Shown one piece after another: positions 19,801 to 32,531 of a stretch of DNA of 64,000 nt. Numbering within the stretch: position 1 is the first letter of the stretch; each line of letters opens with the position of its first letter. The translations under genes and the position numbers were made by a program. Source of the DNA: Enchytraeus crypticus (lineage: Eukaryota > Annelida > Clitellata > Enchytraeida > Enchytraeidae); contig CAJHZI010000510.1 of NCBI GenBank assembly GCA_905160935.1, positions 636,001 through 700,000 of the forward strand. The letters are read 5' to 3'. The notes under the pieces were generated by a model, which saw only the letters and a list, made by a program, of their open reading frames with translations, was not told the DNA's origin and did not search any database.

Positions 19801-22800
19801 GGACAGAGAGGATTTGAGAGAGTCTATTCGTATCCCGATCCTAATTAAACTGGGATTCAAGAGAAGATGATGATGATGATTAGTTACATATTAATTTTGA
19901 ATTAATATTAATTAATTAATTAATTAATATATTTTTCGTTGTCCCTGTGTGATTCACAAAGTATCACACGATTCTTACGATTCATGTATGAAAGCTTTCA
20001 GAAGATTTTATTAAGATAGTGACGATTCCAAATCTCAAGAATTCTAATGCTGTCGAATGTTCAGAACACAGAATAATAATAATCTTAATAGAAATAATTA
20101 ATTCCGTATTAATGCCAATAAAAAAGCCAATCTATGTTAATATATGGCGAATTTATCTGCCAAAGAATTACAAATAAGTACTACAAATATAAAAAATAAT
20201 AGTACTAATAAAATAAATAAATAAATAAATAAAATACAAATACATATCGGCTGAGACCTGATTCGGCAAACAGGAAGCCGGTAGCTCTTGGTGGCGGTCA
20301 GTTCTCTGCAGACATTAACAAAAGCCAATCTCTCAGAGTGTTCCTTGCTGAGAGTCTCATCATCAGCACAGCTGTCATCACTCGATGAACTGATCGAATC
20401 CCTCCTTCCTCTCTCCATCTCTTCCATCTCATCCACTTCAACTTCATCAGTCCCTGTCAAAGGCTTGGAACTGAAAGTATCCGAAAATAGCATTTCGTAC
20501 TTTGAGCTTTCCTTTCTCTGGTCATCACATCCAACGACCACTGTTGGGATCTTGATCTTTGTGGTGGATTTCTTCGCAGAGTTGGCCAGTCTCTCGGCAG
20601 AGGTCAGGCAGGGACCTAGCGGTTGACAGCTAGATACTAGAACAGTCTGGATGAGATCAGAGCTGACGAGTCTGAGGGTTTGAAGGAGGAGCTCTCGACA
20701 TCTGAGGGAGCAGAACCTCTGGACGTGAGCGTCGAGGCAAGAGACGAGGTGGCTCTCAGCTGTGAGCAGGTTCTGCTCCATGAGCGTCCGCTCAAACTGC
20801 TCCGCCAGTGATGATATCTGAGCATAATATGATCGCATTTTCGTTCAGTATTCTTTTATATAGCATAACATATATATTTATTTATTTATTTTATATAACA
20901 TAACATAAATATCTTATTTTATAATAACATAACATTCTGTTATGTTTCCCCGTGTTATATCGTTTGAAGAATTTGACTAACCAGTGACTGCATGAGTCGT
21001 GGAAGGCGACTAAAGCACACACCAACGTCAGAAAGGGCATTCAGTTGGTGAGCGCCTGGGCTCCAGTAATTGCTACAAAACTTAAACGCATGGATAAACT
21101 TCAAAAAAATGAAAGTCTATTCGTGTCCTGACCCTGGTTGAACTGGGATTTCAGGGAAGGTGATGATGATGATAACATTCTGATATGTTACGTTATTATT
21201 CTTTTAAAATAAAGCACATGCCTAATTACTTCACCACTGCTCGCTGTTTCTGTTTTTATTTGTCTGATACTGAATAGCCTTACCAGTACATGTGAACTGC
21301 GCTGGGTTGTCCAGCCCTTACTAACATTTCAACTTAAATAAATTACTCACATCTTTTTTGAAGTGAAATAATGGAGAAAATAAGAAATATTATACAAATA
21401 ATGAAATAATAATATTATACTAGAAATATTATTGATATGAAAATTTACTGATCTTAATGACGTAATGGCTATTGAAGGCCTTAAAGCAAAAATGGTCTAC
21501 GTTTCAAATAAAAGCACAGCAACTTTCCGTATTTCCAGTCTGTCACTTCATATTGTGTGAATCGGTAGAAACAAAAGGTAGCAAATGCCTGATGTTAAAG
21601 AAACAGTAGCTAGAGTGGCACGTACCTTGCAGAAAGTTTTCCACGTGCACTTGGGATGTCTCAACACTCTCGCCAGACAGTTGACATACACCGAGTCGAT
21701 CATACGAGTGGAGATCAAATCTCCTATCAGAGTCATCAGGCTGATCTTTTCCATGTCCCTATCCGAGCTCTCGCATCCTGTCGACAAATCCCCTGTCTCC
21801 GCTGTTTTAAGTGCACCGTCTGACGTCATTTCTCCGGCGTTCTCAGTCTCCCGCACTTCAACAAGCTGTGATATAGTATTGGACGCTTCCCCATCCCTAG
21901 GATCTTTATTTTCGAAATTTAGGGATCCTTTCATCGAAAGTGGTGGATCCGAACTAAGCTTGGCGTTTGGAATTTCTTTCCGGTGAGACACGGTACAGTT
22001 AGAATTGGGCGGATCTTCCGCACGGGACTCCTGAGTGTGGAACTCAAGTCCTTTCACTCCCGAGGAAGATCCAGAGAGATCCGTTAAGTCGAAGGGTGGT
22101 ACAGAAGTACCAGTCGAATATTTTCCAGTAGTGGTTGATCTCTCAGCTTTCTTCTGATAGACAAGCAAATCCGAGTGATAGAAAACAGTGGAGGAATTAT
22201 AACTTCCGGCGGATACGTCGACCCCAGAAAGACTGCGATTCAGAAAGGAAAAGATGACCTCCAGTTTATGGAAAACCTCTTCCGGAGGTGGGCCCGGATT
22301 AGAGGTGGAATCTGGAAGCGATTCTTCATAGGAAGGAAGAGTCGTTATAATGGCGGCCGTTCGTTCGTCCTGCTCAACTGTTTGAATCAGGGTATTGCGG
22401 TTCTTAGCCAAGCGCTCAACGCAATATTCCATTAGCCTGTCAGCCAGTAGTCTCAAATGTCCGTCCAGCAGTCCCGTTCTACACATCGCTTCCAGGATTG
22501 AACAGCCTTTCTCCTTATTCTGACAAATATTAGTAACATTAAGTATAACCGGAAGTGTGACGCCAATGGACGGAATAGAATCCTGCTGGATACGCCAAGA
22601 GATCAGTCCATTCCAGGCATCAACAATCCGGTAGAGAGTTCTATCTCTAACTATGCCTATCTGAGTCCGGATTAAATCCCGAGCTTTTGAGATAAGTACA
22701 TCCTGTTTTCCTATAGTTCCCAAGGAGGCAAGTATGGAATCAATTTCTTCCAGATTTCTGACGGATCCCGCGTAATCTTCAGCTGAAAGATTTTTATCGA

Positions 22801-25800
22801 TCTGCTGAATTAGACGATAGATGGAGATGAATTTAGAAACCGCTGTTAGCATGTGATTGTATTCAGCGAGACGTTCCGCTGATTCATTCTTGTGAATTGA
22901 CTTATTCACAACACTGGCTAAAAGAAGCTGAAAAAAAGTTGAAATGGTACTATGTAAAGAAATTAAAATTGCATTAATTATTGTTTTCAAAGATATCTCT
23001 TGTTTATTTGAAAGAGTGAATGTTTGCTGTATAAATTTCATCTGCGCGCTGTTCGAATTGTTCCTGACATCACACGGCAAAAAGATTCGGACGCTAAATT
23101 TTCAATATAATGCATAGTTTTGACGCTGATGCGAAAACTGAAGCTAAAAAAGTTAAATGTATAAATATTAAAGTTTAAATTCAAGATAGTTTTACATATA
23201 ATATAAAAAATATTTCTTTGACATATCTTTATCTCTCTATGTTCAGAAAATTTTCATTTTTTATATATTTAAATGACAATAAGCATAGTATATAATAGTT
23301 CCGAATAAACAGTCGTTTTGGTTGAAGTATTAATAGAGACACGTTTATTCAGTAAAATACGATGTTAAACTTATATTTATAACTCATCTGACATTATCTT
23401 TAATATAAATTAGCTAATTTAATTAAACACCATTTCTTTATTTCTTTCATTAAACATTTATAAAGATCTATAAGTCTATAGGTCCAGTAATCCAGTTCAT
23501 CGTGATCCTACCTTTCTAATCTGCTCGACCACAGGCTTCACGCTGTCCACTCTCTTCTGAAGGCTGTCCATCATTCTACTAGTCACCGACCTCTCCTTTG
23601 ACTCCGCCTCCTCTCTCCGGCGAATCACTGAGTCCACGTGATCTTCCATGTGACCAAACTCCGTGGCCAACTGATCAAAGAGCTTTCCCAACTCACTCCG
23701 GTTTGCTCCAGATTTCACCACCGCAACATCTAGAGCTACTCCAGGAGAAATCTTCTCTTCATTGGTACCGATATCCAATTCTTTTCTTTTCCCTTCTGGT
23801 TTACCACCAGTAAAGTCACAGCGTTGAGCTCCTAGTGTAGCTGTATGGAGATCTTCATCTTTGGTTTTACTTTGTTCAGTTTCCTGACCTTGAACTTCAC
23901 CTTTCAAATTAATCTCTTGATCAGACTTTGGACTTTGTGCAGCCAAGGAGGCTGAGGCTGAAGATGGAAAAGGTTTCGGAAGGATGCCCTGCAGAACCCT
24001 ATCAGTGTGGCTAAGATACGAATGAGGCGGGTGTTTTAAGGACAGTTTGGATAATTTAGTTGTACGAGTGGGAGCGCTTTCAGCTGGTTCTTTATTTTCA
24101 GAGTTTATTGGTACGGCGGTTCCATGCAGACTTTGTTCTTCTGAGGAACTCTTGATCTCTGTTGTGCTCATCTGGGCGCTCAGTTCAACTGACTTGGCCT
24201 TGAGGGAAGACTTAGACCCAACCGACACAGAAAATTTTAGTGAAGGTAGCGGGGAAGTACTAACAACCCCAGAAACTGGGGCTTTGCCAGAGGCCATTGT
24301 AGACCCATTGCCCATGTTCAACTGAGTTCTTGCAATCGACTCTTTTTCAGTCAAGTTTTTGGTTTCTTTAACTTTGGCCTTCTTAGAGTCAACGACCTTG
24401 ATCGCAGAGTCTACGACCTTGGTTGTTGAGTCAACGCCCTTGGTCGTAGAGTCAACGACCTTGGTTGTCGAGTCAATGCCCTTGGTCGCAGAGTCAACAA
24501 CTTTGGTCATAGTGTCAACGACCTTGGTCTTAGATTCGGAAACTTGTTGATTAATTATCGTATCAGGTCGTGAATGTTCTGACGAATCCGTTCTTTCTGA
24601 AGTGTCTTCACTAAACATGATGATTCCTGCATCTGATGCTGTAGTTGAAATACAAACCTCTTGCATGCTGACCGGATTTTGTTCTGGACTAGCAAGCAAT
24701 GGCGATTTACGTCTGTCACTATCCAGTGATAAAATTACTCTCGATTTGGTAACATCTCCAGCAGAATCTGAGATCTTTTCATTCTTGGACTTTAAAGTCC
24801 CAGACGATTGCAAGGAACTCACTGTTACACAGCGCTTGTTGCAGACTGGAGAAGCGGAACTCAAACTGGATTCAGAACTGGATGCACTCAGTGGATTTCC
24901 AATTGTTCCCGGTTTTTGGATATCAATTGTATCCTCTTTAGGCATATCAGTGTTTGGTTTCTTCTTGTACAGTTTACCCAATTCCATCATAGAGCTTCCT
25001 TGTTTCAGAACATTACCAGAAAGAGGCGATTTATCGGAAGGCATTAATTTCCTCGCTGAAGACCTTTCAGCCCGGATAGAAGGACTTCCGGGAATTGGAG
25101 ACCCGGAGAAGGGTTGAGAATTAACAACTTTATCCGAGTGAGATACTTGTGTTAATAGCGGAGATTGCTGACGAATAGATGTCAAAGTTTTCTCATCGAT
25201 CTTTCCCAATTTCTTCTGAGCAACAGTATTTAGTGAATTGGATTCATTTTTATCATCAGACAACTTCTTGGGACTGATATTTTCTACAGCTCTCTCAGAA
25301 TGAGTATTCGATCGCTGCAAGATTCCGGACTCCACATTACCGGAAGTCACAGGAGATTTGGCGAATGGACTAGAAGGGTTCAACGCTACCCCACTCTCCT
25401 CTCCAACATCTGGAGATGTGCTGGCTACGTCACCCACAGAGCTCGGACTCATGCCTTGCTGCCTCAGGGCTGCCCTGTTGACTGCCTCTGTGACTCTACG
25501 ATGGATGGATGAAGCCATCAGTCCTTCGAGTCCCATTCCAGCAGCCTGTCGCATGGTTCCTGGACTGGAGGTTAGGGTGGAGAGGGAGGGGTTAATGTAG
25601 TGTTGGAGGGGAGGGAGTGAGGGTAATCTAGCGGGTGGGGGAGGGGTTTGAACGTCAAACCTCTCCACTGGTCTAAGACTGCCCAACTGATCCTGTAATA
25701 TGAAATTAAATTACTGATACTGATGCTAATTAAAAAAGCTAAACATTTATTTACTGATTAATTAATTTCATTTTCAATAATTTTACATCTATAAAAATTC

Positions 25801-28800
25801 AGTTGAAAATTATTCTTCGTAATTGTGTGCCATAGTGATGTCTGCTAAGACAAGCAGGGACTATATCTTTATTACAGGCCTACATATTTAACTAAAGTTC
25901 ATCTATATATTAAATGTATATAGATTCAAATGTTTAAGACTCTCACATTTCGTATCGCCTATTCAAGAGCCTACAAGAATAAAAGCCTACACGAAAACAA
26001 TAACAAATAGAACATCTGAACTTACCCTGATTTCAAACTTCAGCTGTTCCGAAGGTCTGCTAATATCCGTCAGTTCAGAGTTGGTCGCCGCTTCAAAGCT
26101 TCTCTGGGTCGGCAAATCTCTTTTCTGATAGGCTCTACCAAATTCGAAACGACTGGCTTCAGAAATTTCTCTTTCGTTCTTTGCATTCGATCCCGCCCAC
26201 TTCTTGTTCAATTTACCCAGTGATTTCAAATATGGCGGTGGTGTAGAACTGACGACGATGTCATTATTCTGCATCCACGAAGGTGCACTCTCCGTTCTGA
26301 AATGTCCTCGAATTACACCGCCTTCCATCGAATCTCTGTTGCAATGTGAAGACTGACAAGGCAGTTCTTTGTTCCAATTCGAAGGTATTTTTACTCGATT
26401 GCTGGCAGCAGTGTTGGTGGGAGAGAAAGAATCAAGGTGGGATGGTTGAAGAGAGAGGTTGATCTGATTCCACCGCTCATCGGCGAGTATCTCCTCACAC
26501 TTTCCCATCAGCTCACACTCCTGCAGGATTCTCATCTCAGTGTCTGGAGCAGATTCCATGCTCTTGTATCTCCTAGGATCTCTTCTCCTGAGTCTTCTCC
26601 TCGCGGCTAGGCTTCCGGCAGCCGCTCTGCTCAACAAAGAGGCGTCCACTAGAGAGTCCACCACACCTGCAGTGGAGTTGTCACCACGCAACCACTGCGG
26701 TGACGGCGAACCTAATGGCATAGCCCGCTCATCATGCTCTAGACCTGGAGTATCCACGGTATTCTGAGTTACAAATTCACCTCGATATATGCTATTGGTC
26801 TTACTGATGGGATATTCTACGGTTTCAGTATGCTCTGCCGATCTACCATGCTGATGACGTAACTCGGTTTGATCATCTTTATCTTTTCTCATGTTTCCTA
26901 CAGAAGATGTCTCATTTCTGAAGTCTGGAGTAGCAGGATACGACCTAGAGTAACCTAGACCGATCTTTCTTCCTACGATATAGAGACCCGGAGATATAGG
27001 CGACGATCCGGAAAATCTTTCCAGGAAACCGATGGGGGAGAGACAAGGAGATAAGGAGAGATCATGAGGAAAACCTCGAGGTTTTGTCCTCCTGGTCCTA
27101 ACGGAAGAGTAAAGTCCATCGAAACTCGAGGCAGGAGTAAGGTTGTCAGTGCAGTAAGCTTGTGGAACACCAGCTTTACCGGAGGAAGTGTCTTCCAGTT
27201 TTTGGTTGTCAATCATATTTTGTGCACAGACCGTTGAATCGAATATATACGAGACGGTTTTTATAGGCGATCGAGGTGGTTTTCCCGTGGCTTCCAACTT
27301 TTTCGAAGGAATGGCTTCACCTGCAAATAAAAAATGAATTACACACTAGTATGACAATTAGTAGATCTATATTTGGATGAGTGTGAGAGTAAACCTTGCT
27401 AGATCCTATTAAGTGTTCATTTATTTACTTTTTATTTATCTATTGATCATGCTCATTATTGGGATTTTTTACTCTAAAAATGAAATAAATAATTGAAAAC
27501 TCTACAGTAATGAAATCTCTTATCATTGTCATCATTATCATCGTAACAATCATTATTATCACTATCATCCGCCGTCACCGCTACCACCATCACCACCATC
27601 ACCACCATCACCACCACCACCACCACCACTACCACCACCATCATCATCATCACCACCACTACCACCAGTAGGGCCTACTTATTATTTAAATCGACAACAA
27701 ATAGGCTACCACTATTGCTATTGAGTATGAAGTTGATTTCAGCCTCAGACGGTCGCTCCATGCTCCTATGTCTTCTCTTAGACAATCTCTTCTTTCTCTC
27801 CTGACCCCTCCCTCTTCCCCCTCCCTCTCTCTCTCCCTCACTGCTTGACGGGCAGGGGGTGGGCACCCCTCCCCACAACCCTCCCCCCGAGCTTGTTTCG
27901 TTGTTTAGCATCGCAGCGCCACTGCTGTGTCTGCGAATAGCGAGACCCTGCAACCAACATAACATATAACATAACAACAATTAGAGTGCTACAGTCATCA
28001 ATGACAACATCGAGCACTATTGAGACAAAATTAAGCCGGCGAGCAAAAAGAAACATACAGCATAGTAGATCTATATTTGTACATTGTACATTACATAGAT
28101 TTTCTAAGATGGAAAACCTGGATTGTTTTCTCAGGGAATGACGCACCTGCCCAGTAAAAGTTAGTCGAAGTCGAAGCTGAGGAAGGCATAGGGAACCCAC
28201 CCAATCATAAGCAAAATCCCCAATAATAATGGTATATCACAGGGTATGCTATAAATAATTTCAACAGCCACTCGTATATGGACATGAAGAGAAAGACGGA
28301 GGATAGAGATGAGTAAAGGCGCTATTGGCTATTGACCTGCCAGTAGGCAGTGCACTAAAAGAGAGAGAAATATGCTAGGGGTCTACACACGTCATGAAAA
28401 TTTGTTCCATTTCTTGTTAATATATGGAATCATGCCAATAACAACACGTCATGTCATGTGATCATCCTGAGGCTGGTTCCGGCCAAAGATTTCTCTATGA
28501 TATTCTCTCACAAAACTCTATTTTTCGCCATTTTCTCTATGTTTGCACTTTTTCTTCTTTCTGTTCACTCATAAAGGCTTATTCCAGCAACCTTCATGCT
28601 TTCGATGAGACGTCCATCTTCTTTTAGGTCTTCCCACGGTTATCGATTCGTATGGTACAATAATTCTTTGTGATCGATTCGTATGGTACAATAGCAACAG
28701 TAACAACTACACATTTAAATTTACGATTTTTTAGAAAATATAATAGCAGTCTAAACAGCATCGAGTGCTTAACATTAGGCCTAAAATGCTTAATTTAATA

Positions 28801-29843
28801 TCAGTTTCTTACAATAAAAGTTAATCATGTTTATCTATGTAATTCGTTAATGTTCGTTTTAGTTAACGTTAGAAAGGACTTTAGAAATGTAAATGATTTA
28901 GCTTGTTCGTACTTCAGCAGGAATACAAAGCAAAGTCGCAGGTTCAACGCCTGGTTGCGGCAACTCCAACGTTTTCTTCTTTACATCTGACTTGCTAACC
29001 AAAGGTGGTCTACAATGAAAATAAATTCAAAACAATTTTTATTAACTATGCCGTTAAAAAACTATTTATTTATTTAATAATTTATCTGTTTATATTCATA
29101 TTCTTCTCCTTTCGACTCGACATACTTGCGCTACCGTCACAAAGATAAATTAATATATCAGAATTAACGTTAGCGGTGATAATTAGAATAGGTTTACTCA
29201 TAGGTCACTGTATTTCTGAGATGGTTATATAACATATAAAGAAGCGAGTGGGCTGTAGTGTGTTTAACGTTAGGGTTCAGAAGCATAATGCTTCTCTTTC
29301 CACCGGGATCATTCTGAGACAGTTTAACAGTCATTTAAATCCTAGGAGAAAAACAAACGCGGGACATAAACTGTTCACTTACTTTTGTGTTACAATATCA
29401 CCGCATGATAATGGTGTTTTATTGTGAAGCTTCATTTGTTGTTCCCAGCCTTTTACTACCTCGATATATCGATCCTGTAATGTAAATAGAAATCGCATTA
29501 AAGCAATATATCAACTAGTTATCCAATATTGCAATTAATAGCGCTTAAACTAGAAATTGAGGTCTCAATAATGTTTTTTTCTTTCAATACATTTCTTACT
29601 GTTATGCACGAATTTTATCACAATTGATCCATCGTAAGGGCTAAACACTAGCAAACCCTAATACTGATTTAGGATGTGTAAATCATGATTTATGAAGCTG
29701 GTTAGGGTAGCCTAAACACATTAGCCACCTACTTGCCTACAATTACGATAAACTTAACATAAGTGTAGACAATTCTGCAGTGTTCAGGAAATTTATTGCG
29801 AGTATAATTGTATAGTATTTCACTATATCTATAAATATATACA

Positions 29844-29908
<65 letters not shown>

Positions 29909-32398
29909 CCTACACTCTTCCATGTCTTCCGTTTTCCTCTTCATGTATACATATGAACGATACTTTAAATCCTCTAGCAATACTTAGTCTTGTGCATTTA
30001 TATTGTACATTTAAATGATATATGGAGGAAAACCTGTGAGCTGTTTGCAACTTTTTGTGTCCACTTCTCTATCCAACTGTCTGTTAATTCTGTAATCTGT
30101 AATAAAAGCAAGACATTTTGATTAACGTAATCAAAATTCAGTTACTACTATTACATACAAGCAATACAAGATTACACTTTTATTGCTTGGTCTAGAACTG
30201 CTATTGTATCATTTTATTTATTATGTTAATTTAGGAACGACTTCTGTAATAAGAACGTAGTCTGAGTGGATTATAAGCAGTGCTGAACTTCCACTGACAT
30301 ACCATGACAGTATGTCATATAATTAAGATCTTTTGAACGACGCAGACAATAAATAAATAAGATTATTTACTAATTAATTAATAGCGTTTTATCAAAGATC
30401 ACCCGAAGCAATTTAACGTAATGTATTGTAATATAGGAAACCACAAGCGATGAAAATGTGGATTACTTCCAAATAATCCATATTTATTACGGATTACATA
30501 ATAAGATCATAAGAATGATCATTTGAATAAGAATGGAAGAGATTAACTGGACACAAAAAGTTACAAATGAGGAGGTCTTGAGGAGAGTGGGTATAGATAG
30601 ACATTTGATAAATACTATAAGAAATGGGAATGAGAGTTGGATAGGACAGGGAAAAGTTTAACGAAATTTTTCTCATGGGAGGGGAAAGTTTACTAAAGGA
30701 GGTTACAGAAGATAAAAGGAAAGATAAGCAAAGTAGACAAGAAACGTAAGATAGAGAAGAGTGGAGGCGGCATATCCAATGGACCTGCCAATAGGCAGTG
30801 CATTAAGAGAGACAGTAACATACTATTAATTGTGCAATTCTTACAGCTAAATGCGTCAGATATAAATATAGAATATTTTTACAATTCTAATAAGTTAAAC
30901 TATGAACATTTTCATGTCTTAGATCCACTAATGTAAACAAGACTGATAAAAAATATCCACAAAAGCCTATCTAATACTCGTATTTCAATTCTATAGTGTT
31001 GTCATCCTGGAACTACATTTTTAAACCATCGTCAACGACGTTCAGGAAACGAATTACAGTAAACAGTAGCTAGTAGTAAATACTATAAGTAAGTAGTAAA
31101 TTAGTAGAGTCAGTAGTAAAGTAGAAAAGTAACGAATAAGGTAACGAATTACGGTAAATGAGTAGGATTGGTTGTAGGAACCAGGGACGAATGTATGGAC
31201 ATCCCCATAGTGGAACTAATAAGGTAACGAATTAGTGATGTCATCCTGGAACTAATAAGGTAACGAATTATAGAAAATAGAGTAGAGGTGGTATAGGAAC
31301 TAGGGACCACCTATGGACATCCTCATTTATAGTGAATAGAGAAGAAGATTGGTTTAGGAACTAGGGACAGATCTATGGACATCCCCCCGGCTCCAGGACG
31401 TCAGGACAACAGGCCCTGGTTCAGTCGCTACGCCTCCTGCATCGTCCTCATGGGCCTCATCATCGTCATCTCTCTCTTCTCAATCGTCGTCGTCATCTGC
31501 ATCCTAGGAGTGCCGTACAGTAAGCGCCTCTGAGATACTAGTCGTCAGTGTTGTGTTATTTGTAATGAGGTAGTGTTAGTTGTGTGTGTTTTTTTTGCTG
31601 TAAATGAGTTAGTGTTAATTGTAAGTGTTAGTTAAAAGTGATATTTGATAGATTAAATGTTAGGTGTAAATGTTATTTGTTATATTTAGCATTACTTTTT
31701 AGTGTTAGTTGGGTTATTTGTAGATGAGTTAGCGCTAGTTGTTGGCGTTAGTTATAAGTGTTATTTGTTACATCGAGTGTTAGACGCTAGTGTTAGTTGT
31801 ATGTGTTATTTGTTACATCGAGTGTTAGACGCTAGTGTTAGTTGTATGTGTTATTTGTTACATCGAGTGTTAGACGCTAGTGTTAGTTGTATGTGTTATT
31901 TGTTACATCGAGTGTTAGACGCTAGTGTTAGTTGTATGTGTTATTTGTTACATCGAGTGTTAGACGCTAGTGTTAGTCGTACGTGTTATTTGTTATAGTC
32001 AGTGTTATAGTCGGTGTTAGTCGCCTCAACTTAGAGTTAAATTTATTGTTGACCGAATGATTGACTTACAAATTTAATTATTTTTTAATTGATTTATAAA
32101 CTGATTGATTGAGTGACTGACTGATGAGCTGATTAGCGAATTGATTGATTCGATAATCGATGATTTATCGATAGATTTAAAATCTGGACAATTATCACTT
32201 GAGGAGCAGTTGGAGATTGCCAGAAAGCTCGCGAGTCTGCGACTAACGGTTTATCACATCTCTATTACTCGATTAGTATATTTTTTTTAAACAATTATTT
32301 TAGTATCACTATTTATGACAGCTCTTTTACTCTATGCTAAATAAATTCCTCTCTCTCTCTTACTCTCTGTCTATCTCTCTCTCTCTATATATACATGT

Positions 32399-32463
<65 letters not shown>

Positions 32464-32492
32464 GAGTATATATATATAATATACATATACAG

Positions 32493-32531
<39 letters not shown>

